Shown here: positions 12,093-22,319 of the stretch, piece by piece
Position numbering within the stretch: position 1 is the stretch's first letter
Layout of the letters: each line of letters opens with the position of its first letter
Source of the DNA: Maniola hyperantus
Taxonomy: Eukaryota; Arthropoda; Insecta; Lepidoptera; Nymphalidae
Direction of reading: 5' to 3'
Length of the DNA: 64,000 bases
Assembly (NCBI RefSeq): GCF_902806685.2
Contig: NC_048555.1
Coordinates: 6,386,001 to 6,450,000 of the forward strand
The notes under the pieces: generated by a model
Told to the model about the DNA's origin: nothing
Databases searched by the model: none
The model's input: the letters and a program-made list of their open reading frames with translations, nothing else
Program-made: the position numbers and the translations under genes

Positions 12093-12355
12093 TTCTGACA
12101 AAATTATATCTTTGATAGTACTAGTACACCAAACAAATTTACCCATCTCACAGAAGTAAATAGTAGAAATATTTTAGCAGTAAATAAGGATATTTATAGG
12201 AATTTACATGATTGGTCTCAGAATTCCTGTAAGATGAACATAGAAAAAAGTAAAATTACTTTTGGGCATTTTTTATTTAATATAAATGACTTTTTTCTAA
12301 TTAGGTTAAGATACCTAGTACAAGCAAGTACTTTATTGATCTTAGAATTAAAGTA
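12093..12355 (+). other. Open coding-like stretch without start codon
   Basis: One forward frame is open for about 86 codons and ends in TAA at about 12353. It contains the words HLTEV and KMNIEKSKITFGHF but matches no family I know. It is AT-rich and asparagine- and lysine-rich, as random AT-rich frames tend to be. It could be a decayed exon of the surrounding element. Confidence 0.2.
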
Positions 12356-12429
12356 AGTAAATTGTAATAAGAAAGATTATATAAATACTGTATACTTTAA
12401 TGTATATAACGGGTACATACCACAATTAA

Positions 12430-13115
12430 TTTTTGTTTTTATTTGTCGACATTTCAACCCCATTGCACGGGTCGTGGTTACAACGGGACTGCGGTTCTGC
12501 GAGAGATTAAGTTCGAGTTGTCAAGGGCAGTAGCGAACTACCCTCTTTCTTGTTCTTTTCGCTGGAACTTCACGAGCTGTCCGGCAAAATGCACTCACAG
12601 CGTCACTATTAACTTTCGATGTCGTTCGATGCTGTCTTGATTTGCATAATTCTACCACTGGATTCCACATACCTACTTGCTAGTTTAAAACCATCCTCAC
12701 GATGGAAATTCTGGTGTTTGCTTCGCGCACTAGTCTAGGTATATAGTGGAGGTCTATGGAGAGAACTCGAGAATTGTGGAGTTCAATCCAATGTTTTGTG
12801 CCTGGCTGTAGAATATGCTCCGCGATCGCAGACTTCTGAGGATCGTTGTTTCGCACCGCTTTGAAATGTTCTAATACCCGAGTTGCTATGGGTCTCTTTG
12901 TTTGACCAATATAGAAGCTCCCACAGCTGCAGTCGATCTTATATACACCCGGACATTGGTATGGAAGACGATCCTTCGTTGATAGCATCAAATGGACAAT
13001 CTTTTGTAAGGGAGTAAACACGATCTTAATGTTGTATTGTTTTTTCAACAATGTACCTATTTTATCAGTTACTCCTTTTACAAAAGGTAGGTAGGACATC
13101 TGTCTTTCCCGTACC
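12430..13115 (-). mobile_element. Penelope-like element fragment with GIY-YIG domain
   Basis: An intact 139-codon frame on the minus strand (13099 to 12680) encodes the 3' part of a retroelement protein. Near residue 70 it reads PGVYKIDCSCGSFYIGQTKR, the GVY...YIGQT signature of GIY-YIG nucleases with the CxC insert seen in Penelope-like elements. RVLEHFKA and SAIAEHIL follow, where arthropod Penelope proteins carry the conserved glutamate and histidine of the domain. The reverse transcriptase domain expected upstream is absent, so this is 5'-truncated. The similar reading past the stop towards 12440 is broken. The assignment rests on motif recognition. Confidence 0.75.
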
Positions 13116-13190
13116 CGTACCCATTAAATACATTAAAACATGTCGTTAAATGACGAAATAAGCATACTTTATATTTACCTGATAAGTTAG

Positions 13191-13322
13191 TGTGAAAATG
13201 GAACAACACGTAAAAGATTTAATAACGAATACAGGGAACTTCCATGCGATTATGAGCTACTTGAAACCTTGAACGAAACAGATAAAGAGGATGATGAAGA
13301 AAGTGAGAAGGAAGATGAATAA
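13191..13322 (+). other. Putative terminal exon with acidic tail
   Basis: Directly after an acceptor-like TAAGTTAG, a 43-codon frame runs to a TAA at 13320-13322. Its end is strongly acidic (ETDKEDDEESEKEDE, then stop), and AATAAA follows within ten bases. The layout resembles the last exon and poly(A) signal of a gene carried by the 10955-14014 element. The family is unknown. Confidence 0.3.
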
Positions 13323-14092
13323 ATAAACCATCTTATGTTTATAAAGTTGATTTAAGAAAGAAGTGAAACTAATTATAACATTAAAGAAGAGAGTGGATAA
13401 AAAAATAGTTAGTTACCAAAATATTAATTTATAAAATTTATTGTAAGGCTTCGTGTTCAATTCCAAATAAATGATCTCGGTTTGGTTAGAAAAAATACGT
13501 TTTATTTGAACAATATGTTATTTCATTATTATTTTTAGAGAAAATATAATAATTTATGCATAATTACATACAAAATTACATAATGCGTTTAATACTTAAC
13601 TGTAATTATTATTTTATCCTTACAGAATACCTTAGCGGGTGACCCTTAAGAACCTAAAAATTATTACACATGTCGGTTATTTCCTTATTTTGTTCAGTTT
13701 TGTGCAGTAAAGTAAATTTACGCCCTTAGGTGATATCATAGAATGATAATTTGTAGGGTGTAAAGGACATTTATTTTCAAATTTATGGTCGTAAAAGAAA
13801 TCTATTTCAGTAAATACAGCACTAGGGAAATTTTTGAACACTGCCTTAGAAAACACTATAAATTCTAAGCACTTTCTTCCTAGATTTCATTTAAATAGCT
13901 AAAGAAACGAAGATGCTAGAGAAAAAAGAATTTTATTTTTTTCGTTTTTTGCTTCTCCTGAAAAGTAGCGTTTTGTCCTTTACGACCTTTGAGCCGATTT
14001 CCTTGAGGACCTTTCGATACCTCTGATCGATATTATTAGAAGAACAGTTAGAGGCAATTCTCTGTGACAAAGTCTACTTGACCATGCAACTG

Positions 14093-14411
14093 TGCATCAA
14101 TCATTATTACAATCTCAATTGTTCTGATTGGCTGAATTTGTGCGATTCTTGTTGCAACAATGCATTGTGGCCAATAGTGAGCGAGCATTAACCAATCAGA
14201 GATGATTGCGATCGTGACATTGTAGCTGTCAAACAACCGCGGTAGAGCCACTGGGCCTCGATTGCAGTAGAATGACAGCTACAACGTCACGATCGCAATG
14301 ACCTCTGATTGGTTGATGCTCGCTCACTATTGGCTACAATGCATTGTCGCGACAATAATTGCACAAATTCAGCCAATCACAACAATTGAGATTGTAATAA
14401 TGCTTGATGCA
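14093..14411. repeat. Long palindromic element (~150-bp arms)
   Basis: The left arm from GCATCAATCATTATTACAAT pairs with the right arm ending TTGTAATAATGCTTGATGCA around a centre near 14250. Matching blocks include CCAATCAGAG, GATCGTGAC and GACAGCTACAA/TTGTAGCTGTCA. Partial copies lie at 39628-39795 and at 50505-50553, the latter in the intron of CSP gene E. Confidence 0.8.
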
Positions 14412-14940
14412 GATTTTACGAAATCGACCTACTGGTTCTCATAATGTTGATATTGTCACTGATCTTGATGCGATCGTCGTCGTGAGATGACGTCTCATCT
14501 CACGACTACGACTCGGTTGCGACATCTATTGTCATAATATTATCATTCAGAAATCAGAACAAATAACATGGCTCTGGCTACATCTACTGACTACTCGTGT
14601 TCTCTGGCCTCTGAGGAATTGAAATATAGTACTATGCCTTAGTTTTAAAAGTGACTACCTATATATCCGTTGTCTTTGTTTTGAGATAATTATGGCCAAT
14701 CATTTTTACTTCCAAAAAATGGTTTTACTTACTAAAAATCGATCAAAGTAGACTTTTATAATTAAGGCATCCATAGCATTGTTGTTGTGTCTGTTCAAGA
14801 TAATATGTACAGACTACAGACACTACAATTGAGTAGGTACATATCGACTGTGAATTGCCAACTGTAGGTACTATCTCAATATTGATAACTATGCTTGCCA
14901 GTGTAGGTGAAGTCTGACTGCAAAGCACGAAATAGGTATT
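14412..14940. other. No gene recognised; one short hairpin
   Basis: At 14475-14512 GTCGTGAGATGACGTCTCATCTCACGAC-like sequence forms a hairpin. A minus-strand open frame at 14743-14994 overlaps a MITE and is not convincing. Confidence 0.4.
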
Positions 14941-15108
14941 ATAAGTCCCGCAAATTGCTAACGCGCGTGGCCGCCATTTTAGTGACGTCAGCAATAGACT
15001 GAAGTTTAGAGCTGAAGGTATATATTTATTTCAGCTGACGTCAAAATGATGTCATTTCGATGTTAATGAGATATGGTTCCAGCGCAATAGCAATTTGCGG
15101 GACTTATA
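14941..15108 (-). repeat. MITE family R4, copy 3 (inverted)
   Basis: Reverse-complement orientation relative to the copies at 3081 and 7759. It runs from ATAAGTCCCGCAAATTGCTA to TAGCAATTTGCGGGACTTAT, with very clean ~20-bp terminal inverted repeats. Confidence 0.8.
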
Positions 15109-15184
15109 AAGTGAAATCGTCAAAAATTCGAGATAGAACACGTTGCCAGTTCACAGTCGATAAGTATAATAATATATTGAAAAC

Positions 15185-15350
15185 TATGTTATGCTCGCAA
15201 CTTCGTCCGCGTGGACTACACAAATTTCAAACCCCTATTTCACCCCCTTAGAGGTTGAATTTTCAAAAATCCTTTCTTAGCGGATGCCTACGTCATCTAT
15301 CTGCGTGCCAAATTTCAGCCCGAACCGTATAATAGTTTGAGCTGATATAA
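15185..15350 (+). repeat. R2b repeat, 3' end displaced
   Basis: TTATGCTCGCAACTTCGTCC opens a normal R2b copy. The tail (GTGCGTTGATATACATCAGT...CACCTTTTCC) lies at about 15860-15905, so the sequence between 15350 and 15860 looks like an insertion into the repeat. That insertion includes the GC-rich block at 15490-15745. Confidence 0.6.
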
Positions 15351-15489
15351 TATGATATGTTTATTTATTTTTTATTTATTTATTCAACTCCTTAAATCTA
15401 GCATTACAGGAAATAGTCCTAATGCACTAGATTAAGCCTTAAATATTATCTAAATCTAATTAATATACTAAACTAGAAATTAAAAAAAA

Positions 15490-15745
15490 AATTATATTAA
15501 ACTCCCACTATCGTAGCAGATAGTCCCCAATGCAATTCTTGTGAATTCACTCAGAGCACAACAAAACAGGCCAGTTTTCCCCGCTATGACGTTAAGGGTG
15601 CGAAGCGCGCGCGTCAGCGGCGCCTTGCTGAGCAGGCTGGTGCGCCCCACCGGTACCCACAGCAGCGGCGGCCTGCGTCTCCGACACACGTATCCATCCG
15701 GGACCAGAAACCTGACTTGCCCTAAAACATCCCTCAAACAACATG
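15490..15745 (-). mobile_element. GC-rich coding fragment, probably LINE-derived, inserted in R2b
   Basis: The block is conspicuously GC-rich. An 81-codon minus-strand frame (15737 to 15492) reads FLVPDGYVCRRRRPPLLWVP then SKAPLTRALRTLNVIAGKTG, which resembles the C-terminal part of insect retrotransposon-type proteins. I cannot name the clade. The right flank keeps the R2b tail, so it sits inside an older R2b copy. The opposite-strand frame at 15541-15780 is its shadow. Confidence 0.4.
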
Positions 15746-16156
15746 CAGCGCCCCTCTTATTACTTTTAAAATATATGTAACAAGTGCTAGTTCCCTCCTA
15801 ACTCTCAGCTCATTGTACCCGACCATACCTAAAACAAATAATGTAGGATACATATATAGCTGTGCGTTGATATACATCAGTCAGTCAGTCAGTCACCTTT
15901 TCCTTTTATAAATGTATTTAAATATACACCACCAAATTATCAATGTCGTATAATATAATCAGCCTTAATTTTACTATACCTAGGTCGCTATGATCTATAC
16001 TTTAGAAGTCGAGTCTCGTCCATGTCTCGTCACTATAGGATGTTTTGTTTGTAATTTGGTAATTTGTATCATGGGGAAGTAAAATATACTTAGTTAACAT
16101 TCATTGACCATCGAAACAACATAAGATAAGGTATACCTACTTGTTTATTATGATAT

Positions 16157-16316
16157 ACTTAGTACGCGACAGGTCGAAATGGCAATCGGGGAGGGAACGC
16201 CCAGCACACCCGCACAGCCCCAGCGACAAGGTACAGGCAAGCGCGGGTGTACGGGACGTCCCCCCACCTCATGCCCGGTGTGCGTGGCGTCCCCACCCCG
16301 ATTGCCATCTTGAATT
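16157..16316. repeat. Palindromic MITE R3, copy 2
   Basis: From TACGCGACAGGTCGAAATGG to CCCCGATTGCCATCTTGAA. The GC-rich core GCACACCCGCACAGCCCCAG is as in other R3 copies. The open frame at 16141-16506 spans it and is not a gene. Confidence 0.7.
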
Positions 16317-16429
16317 GTTCCTGCCATTATCCACCCAGCTAGGAATCCACATTTCCTGCGAAAAGTGCGCGAGTGTTTCGACTTTCGACCTTATTAATTT
16401 TCTCCTCCGTGGTTTTGACCGCCAAGAGA

Positions 16430-16880
16430 ACGTCGCTGAGCTGGTTTTTAGGGTTCCGTTTTTTCTTTTGAGGTACGGAACCCTAAAAACCAGCTCAGCG
16501 ACGTGAACCGGAAGGAGAAACGGAAACGACAGACAGACAGACAACAAAGTGATCCTTTGTTGTCTGTCGGTCTGGCAAGAAACCTACAGGGTACTTCCCG
16601 TTGACCTAGAATCATGAAATTTGGCAGGTAGGTAGGTCTTATAGCAGACATTAGGGGAAAAATCTGAAAACCGTGAATTTGTGGTTACATCACACAAAAA
16701 AAATTGTGGTCATGAACTAAAAATTATTCTTTCAAGTGGGGTAACATAAGAAAGTGCTTCACTTGTTCATTTTTATTTATTTTTATGCATCATAGTTTTT
16801 GATTTATCGTGCAAAATGTCGATGAAATACGATTTGAGTACGGAACCCTCGTGCGCGAGTCTGACTCGCATTTGGCCGGT
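16430..16880 (+). repeat. R1 repeat with hairpin at its left end
   Basis: R1 runs from AGGGTTCCGT and GAGGTACGGAACCCT through CAAGAAACCTACAGGGTACT, ATTTGGCAGGTAGGTAGG and TGTGGTTACATCACAC to GAGTCTGACTCGCATTTGGC. Here the first ~75 bases (16430-16505) form a hairpin with 33-bp arms (GCTGAGCTGGTTTTTAGGGT and its complement). R1 copies occur on both strands all through the window. Confidence 0.8.
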
Positions 16881-16926
16881 ATAAGTACATATCAAGTTTT
16901 ATTATTATTGCATAAGTACATATCAA

Positions 16927-17012
16927 GAATTGCGGATTAAATTAGTGGTCAGAGCGTCGCGGGCGCGATCCCAGGAGACGCAGGTTCGATTTCTGCCGGT
17001 CCGCAATTTTTG
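16927..17012 (+). ncRNA. tRNA-like pseudogene or SINE head
   Basis: TTGCGGA at the start can pair with TCCGCAA at the end as a 7-bp acceptor-like stem. GCAGG-TTCGATT-TCTGC forms a T-arm-like hairpin, and TAGTGGTCAGAGC resembles an A box. The region between is longer than a normal anticodon arm. The following TTTTGATTAGGTATTTTAAA recurs next to a matching GCCGGTTCGCAATTTTTG fragment near 20530, so this is more likely a tRNA-derived repeat than a working tRNA gene. Confidence 0.35.
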
Positions 17013-17099
17013 ATTAGGTATTTTAAATTATTTAGAAATTTCCTTGAAGTGTAGGTAAAAGTCAAAGCACTATAAAAATAATAAAAATATTATAGACGT

Positions 17100-17530
17100 A
17101 CTAGATGATGCCCGCGACTTCGTCCGCGTGGATTTAGGTTTTAAAATCCCGTGTGAACTCTTTGATTTTCTGGGATAAAAAGTAGCTTATGTCCTGCCCA
17201 GGGAATAAGCTATCTCTGTACCAAATTTCGTCAAAATCGGTTGAACGGAACTTTTAAGAATCCCGTGGGAACTCTTTATTTTTCCGGGAAAAAAGTAGCC
17301 TATGTGGGAATAAGCTATCTCTGTACCAAATTTCGGCAAAATCGGTTGAATGGAACTTTTAAGAATCCCGTGGGAGCTCTTCAATTTTCCGGGATAAAAA
17401 GTAGCCTATGTCCGTACCTAGGATGTAAGCTAACTTCGTACCAAATTTCATCAAATTCGGTTAAACTGTTGGGCCGTGAAAAGCTAGCAGACAGACAGAC
17501 AGACAGACAGCATTTATAATATTAGTATGG
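17100..17530 (+). repeat. R2 repeat with internal triplication
   Basis: Starts CTAGATGATGCCCGCGACTT and ends ATTTATAATATTAGTATGG. The block 'CCCGTGGGAACTCTT...CCGGGA' with 'CTCTGTACCAAATTTCG' is present three times in tandem (about 17145-17240, 17250-17350 and 17365-17460). The tail has five CAGA units. Confidence 0.8.
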
Positions 17531-17827
17531 ATACAGCGAACTTCTCGTGGTTGACGTAAGAGATTTTTTCTGTAATAACCAATAGGTAGGTAGGTATAAA
17601 AAATTAAAAACAGCAATGTGCTTAAGTTATCATGCATCGATTTTGTTTGGACTCGTAAATATTAACTAGCGATATTATTATTGGGCAAAAAAACCTGTTG
17701 CTTGACGCAATCAAAATACACAGAATCAAAATACAAAATACAAAACATACCCTACCTAGCATACTTAATAATTAAATAGTAGATACGTAATCATGCAAAT
17801 TATCATTATTATTGATTGCTTATTGGA

Positions 17828-18200
17828 TAAAAAAAACCAGCTAAGTGTGAGTCAGACTCGCGCACTGAGGATTCCGTACTACAATCGTATTTTATCGACC
17901 TTTTATACGATAATTCAAAAACTATGATGCATAAAAATAAACAAAAATCTGTTTTAGAATTTACAGGTGAAACCCTTTCTTATGTTAGCCCATTTGATAG
18001 AATAATTTATAGTTCATGACCACAATTTAATTTTTTTGTGTGATGTAACCAGATTTTTTCCCCTAAGTCTGCTATAAGACCTACCTACCTGCCAAACGGG
18101 AAGTACCCTGTAGGTTTCTTGACAGACCGACAGACAGACAGACAGACAACAAAGTGTATAAGGGTTCCGTTTTTCCTTTTGAGGTATGGAACCCTAAAAA
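17828..18200 (-). repeat. R1 repeat
   Basis: Reverse orientation, from AAAAAACCAGCTAAGTGTGA to CCTTTTGAGGTATGGAACCC. Followed at 18210-18345 by an R2 fragment in reverse (CAAAGAGTTCCCACGGGATT). Confidence 0.75.
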
Positions 18201-18467
18201 TTCATTACTAATATTTTATAAATGCCAAAGTATGTATGTTATAAAAAAAAATCATTTCATTTCATAGGCTATTTTTATCCCACGAAATCAAAGAGTTCCC
18301 ACGGGATTTTTAAAAAACTAAATCCACACGGACGAACTCACTGATGTCATGTATTATTATATCTAGGTACTATACACACACACTCTATTAATAAACATTG
18401 ACTAGAGCGAGATTAACTTTATTCCAATTTGTTTCCAAGTTTTAAGTCTGTATTTATTTTTAGGTAT

Positions 18468-18567
18468 AATAGTTTTTTATTTATCATGCAAAATGATACA
18501 AACTACGATTGTAGTACGGAACCCTCAGTGCGCAAGTCTGACTCGCACTCGGCCGGTTTTTTTTTAC
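18468..18567 (+). repeat. R1 right-end fragment
   Basis: Only the last ~100 bases of R1 are present, ending TCTGACTCGCACTCGGCCGG and a T run. Confidence 0.7.
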
Positions 18568-18583
18568 ATATTCTTGGATTCGC

Positions 18584-18832
18584 CTAAAGTACACCACTTT
18601 TGAAGAACCCACTCAGTGTCGGTCTTGAAGACATGTTTGTACACTCATCGTATGAATCTAGTTTGCGGAACTGTTCTGTGTTTTCCTCCTGACATAATAT
18701 AAAAGATTGTTGGACGATATCAAACGCAGTATTAGCACAACTTAGGAACAAGAAACTTGAAACGTAAGTCAACATCTTTCGCATAAACCGGTTGCCATTA
18801 ATGGCCGAAATTAATAATGATTCAATGTAATA
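18584..18832 (-). CDS. Unassigned coding-like exon, hydrophobic then polar (copy 1)
   Basis: One minus-strand frame is open from about 18832 to a TAG at 18584, about 82 codons, with methionines at 18784 and 18775. From the second it reads MLTYVSSFLFLSCANTAFDI, a ~15-residue hydrophobic segment, then VQQSFILCQEENTEQFRKL. This could be a signal peptide plus short mature region or a membrane segment of a larger protein. I do not recognise the family. What makes it noteworthy is a second copy at 24303-24422 keeping the same frame (SSFLFLGSANTAWNIVQQSF) with mostly codon-respecting changes. Both copies lie antisense to, and about 1.2 kb upstream of, a CSP gene (A and B). It may be an exon of an old neighbouring gene. 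Confidence 0.3.
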   Translation of the reverse strand, partial: YYIESLLISAINGNRFMRKMLTYVSSFLFLSCANTAFDIVQQSFILCQEENTEQFRKLDSYDECTNMSSRPTLSGFFKSGVL

Positions 18833-18985
18833 TTATCTCTAATTTTTCGATTTTTTTGCATACATTTTAACAATACATATTGTGTATAGAAATAAGAAAA
18901 ATTATATAATGATTTACATTGAGAATAAAAAAACTAGATAGCTGCTTAATGTTATTAACTTATCTATTAATAAGTAACTTAATTT

Positions 18986-19350
18986 TTAGGGTTCCGTACC
19001 TCAAAAAGAAAAGCGGAGCCCTTACAGGATCCTTATAAGTCTTATAGCAGACATTAGGGGAAAATCTGTAAACCGTGTATTTGTGGTTACATCACACAAA
19101 AAATATTAAATTGTGGTCATGAACTAATAATTAGTATTTTGAATTTTCGAACTAAGATAGCTGGTATGGTATGGTAATGGTAACCCCCCCAATGGTACCG
19201 TACCATATGAAAGGGTTTTGCCTGTGTATTCTAAAACAGATTTTTATTTATTTTTAGGCCTATTGAATTATCGTGCAAAATATCGAAAAATACGACTGTA
19301 GTACGGAACCCTTATTGCGCGAGCCTGACTCGCACTTAGCCGGTTTTTTT
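18986..19350 (+). repeat. R1 repeat
   Basis: From AGGGTTCCGTACCTCAAAAA to GACTCGCACTTAGCCGGTTT. The 61-codon open frame at 19273-19458 starts inside it and is not a gene. Confidence 0.75.
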
Positions 19351-19561
19351 ATTTATTTTAATACCAAGTTACGCGGGACATTGGTTTCATCGTGCTCGCA
19401 CAAAGGCAAATTTCTCAATAATATTTGGTCAGCTGAGCCTAAACATAAACCTAACTAACATAGGACAAATAATCAGTTTCAGCATAGCTCGGTCTATGCT
19501 AAAATTGATAAACTGAACTCCATAAAAAAGTGTCAGGATAAAGATATACTACTTTATAAAT

Positions 19562-19862
19562 AAAAACCGACTTCAATACCTAGCCACAAACACTAAAAAT
19601 AAAAAATAAAATTAATTTATTACCGAATATATTATGCCGTGATATTATGTATACAAGAATTAATATAGTTCCATGATAATGTTGTTTGGGGTCGGTGCCA
19701 ATGAGGTGCCATTGTGGAGTTTCATAAAAATATGAAGGCACCGGCACCAAAAAGTATTATCATGGAACTATATTAACTCTTGTATACATAATATATTCGG
19801 TCATAAGATAATTTATTTTTTATTTTTAGTGTTTGTGGCTAGGTATTGGAGTCAATTTTTAT
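19562..19862. repeat. Palindromic MITE R6, copy 1, just upstream of CSP gene A
   Basis: The ends are ATAAAAACCGACTTCAATAC and its imperfect complement. The centre pairs AATATAGTTCCATGATAATG with TATTATCATGGAACTATATT around GGCACCGGCACC. The second copy lies at 23982-24299. The right end is only ~90 bases from the start codon of gene A, so the element is part of the immediate 5' region of that gene. Confidence 0.8.
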
Positions 19863-19953
19863 ATTTTTTGTAAAAAAAAAATTGTATAAGTATATTATAA
19901 TCGACCTGTACTACTACTAGTAAAATACTTTTTGTTCTCATTTTATTATTAGG

Positions 19954-20790
19954 ATGCAGATTATTGTAGTTCTGGCAACTTTGGTGGCAACGGCATTGGC
20001 GATTCCTGCTGACACCTACAATCCTAAGTACGACAGCTTCAATGTTCAGGAACTGAAGGAAAATCCACGTCTGCTTAGCAACTTCGGGAAATGCTTCATC
20101 GACAAGGCGCCATGCACCGCTGAGGGATCCGCTTTCAAAAGTAATGACAGGTTTTATTCTTGACTAATTTCTATCTGGATTTCTTGCACGACAGCGTACT
20201 ACAACACAAAATTGAAGATAGCTATTTTAGCGTTTAAATTATCGTGAGTGATTTCCATTATAAATGTAGAAGATAACCGGCTTTACTCAAGTATTTAGTC
20301 GACGCTAGCCCGACTAGTTACGAACCCATTCGGGTAAGGGTGTCTGGCAGAGGGTTGCCACAATACTAAGTGTCTGGCAATGCGTCGGTCAAAACTGAGT
20401 TTTTTTTACCCATACGATGTCGGGGCATGTCATCTATTTACCTATTATTTTATTAATATCATAATCAATTTTTATAGTGTTTTACCTTCACTTCAAGGAA
20501 ATTTCTAAATAATTTTAAATACTTACATAACAAAAATTGCGAACCGGCAGGAATTTTTGATATGTATTTTAAATTATTAATATCATACTTATTGTGTTTC
20601 AGAAATAGTTCCCGAAGCGGTTCAAACCAGTTGTGGAAAGTGCACGCCCAAGCAACGTGAGCTAGTGCGCGTAATAATACGCGCTTTCCAGAAAGATTTG
20701 CCTGAGATATGGGCAGAGCTCGTGAAGAAGCACGACCCCAATGGCCAGTACAAGGAATCGTTCAATAATTTCCTTAACGCCGACAACTAA
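19954..20790 (+). CDS. CSP: Chemosensory protein A (intact, two exons)
   Basis: Exon 1 is 19954-20140 and exon 2 is 20603-20790; spliced, they encode 124 residues. The intron (462 bp) is phase 1, with an unusual GTAATG donor after FAF-K-type residue 62 and a TTGTGTTTCAG acceptor. Residues 1-16 (MQIIVVLATLVATALA) form a signal peptide, so the product is secreted. C47, C54, C73 and C76 fit C-x6-C-x18-C-x2-C, the two small disulphide loops of CSPs. YNPKYDSF near residue 22, W99 and HDP at 106-108 also fit the classical form. CSPs are soluble helical carriers of hydrophobic ligands in sensilla and other tissues; the ligand here is unknown. A TTTTATTATTAG acceptor-like site ends two bases before the ATG, so a non-coding first exon probably lies upstream. 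It is a close paralogue of gene B. Confidence 0.95.
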
Positions 20791-20819
20791 TTCTTACCAA
20801 AGACCACCATATTTAGACC

Positions 20820-21000
20820 ACGTAGACCTTTCAGGGCACTGCGTGCAAGTTTTCAAGTTAAATCAACAACACGGCAAGTCACGTAGGTTTACCTATAATA
20901 TAAGATAAGTTACAGGGTGAAATACGAATTTCGCCGTTACACTTCCTTTTCAATAGGACCTTTCAGGGCACTGAGTGCAAGTTTTCAAGTTAAACAATAA
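20820..21000 (+). repeat. Duplicated block in the 3' flank of gene A
   Basis: GACCTTTCAGGGCACTG followed by GCAAGTTTTCAAGTTAAA occurs at about 20825-20868 and again at about 20957-20999. One diverged copy lies after gene B (26825-26868). The block is probably 3' untranslated sequence shared by the A/B pair and duplicated once in A. Confidence 0.65.
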
Positions 21001-21164
21001 CAAATAACTCTGGAGTTACGTTATTCCACCAAACGACAGATGTACGCCAACGCACAAGTCGTGTTTACCTGCTTGAAAACTAAGGGCTTTCAACATACAT
21101 AACGTACTGACATCTATTAATTCATGTAATAATAATAAAAAAATTAGTCGAGGTCAATGGCTGT

Positions 21165-21268
21165 AACTTTTTATAATATTTTTCTTTTGATTTATCGTGC
21201 AAAATGTCGAAAAAATACGACTGTATTTCAGAACCCTCGGTGCGCGAGTCTGACACAGTCGGTTTTTT
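21165..21268 (+). repeat. R1 right-end fragment
   Basis: Only the right end is present, from ATTTATCGTGCAAAATGTCG to GTCTGACACAGTCGG. From 21270 to 21640 no gene is seen. Confidence 0.65.
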
Positions 21269-21639
21269 TAACTTAAGTATGACTATGTTAATTAATGAAA
21301 CCTAGCGTTACTGAACTCTGAAAAATGTCTGTGATATACGATAATTTTATTCAGGTCCGTATTAATTTGGTAAGTACTTTTTAAGCCGAAATTCAAAAGA
21401 GTGGAGTTTTGAAATCAAACATTTTCAAGGTGTTATACAATTTTTTATTCAATACTTTTTATTTTTTGTTTCATAGTTCTATAAAGTATAAGTATATTTT
21501 AATAAAACACGTACTTTTTTAATATTTCAAACGTTTTTTTTTCGGAAAGATCCTGTACCTAGTAATAAATCTGAATTTAATTTTACTGGCCTAAAAGTTG
21601 ATTCTATACAGAGTAGCAGTCGTATAGAAACAAAGTAGT

Positions 21640-22130
21640 TAGCCTAATATAGATGTGAGGTCGGGGGTCCAAGTCTCATAGGAGGCGCGCTTAGGACGAC
21701 GTTACGGTCGAGCCCTAGGGCTCAAACCCAAAGTTCTGGCCCACCGGTGAGGCTGTAACTGCCAGTAGCAACAATATAACACAGTCCGAAAGAAAAAAGG
21801 TTCGATCACACGCACGCACCTCTAACTTTTCGGAGTTATGTGGGTTTTGAGCAATTAAATGTCAGTTGGTTTAAGATGAAGGAAACATCGTGAGGAAACC
21901 TGCATGCCTGAGATTTTTCTTTCAGACTGGGTTATATACGTACTGCTGGCCCTACTGGCCATTACAGCGTCAATTCTCCATAATGTTCTCAAAGGTGTGT
22001 GAAGTCTGCCAATACGCACTTGGCTAGCAAGGTGGACTATGTAATGGCTAAACTGTTAAACGGATGGCCCATGAAAAGCTAGTAGACAGACAGACAACTA
22101 CAGTTTCGCATTTATAATATTAATATGGAT
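21640..22130 (+). repeat. Diverged SINE S1 fused to an R2 tail
   Basis: S1 hallmarks are present: CACGCACCTCTAACTTTTCG, GGAAACATCGTGAGGAAACC, TGCATGCCTGAGATT and TAATGTTCTCAAAGGTGTGTG. The tRNA-like head is degenerate. From about 22050 the sequence changes to the R2 tail (CTAAACTGTTAAACGG, a CAGA run, TTTATAATATTAATATGG). Confidence 0.6.
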
Positions 22131-22319
22131 AATACTTACTCGTACAGTGCATTTTAGTTCAGTAGTATATAAATACTGTTTTTAAAAGTTGGGTAGACTA
22201 GTCTGTACCACGGAGGAGTCTCTCGTCCGTGGTTTCTATCGTGCGGAAGTAAAATAGTTTTAGCATTCATTGCACATCGAAGGAACATACCTACGATAAA
22301 ATGTAGAAGAATCCGGCTG

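Larger units (their letters stand above)
10955..14014. mobile_element. Candidate 3.06-kb transposon with inverted ends and 11-bp target duplication
   Basis: The stretch is flanked by identical copies of CGATACCTCTG (10944-10954 and 14015-14025). The left end begins GGCTCAAAGGTCGTAAAGGA, and its reverse complement appears at 13975-13995, about 19 bases in from the right end. The word GTAAAGGAC or a near relative recurs inside both ends (about 11065, 11270, 11332, 13758 and 13790), as subterminal repeats of DNA transposons often do. Inside are a GIY-YIG fragment on the minus strand and a short acidic exon on the plus strand. An 11-bp duplication is long for most cut-and-paste transposons, so class assignment is open. 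Confidence 0.55.

Noticed and set aside
3081..15108. GACGTCA sites as CRE-type regulatory elements
   Set aside because: All lie at fixed positions inside copies of MITE R4, with no gene nearby.
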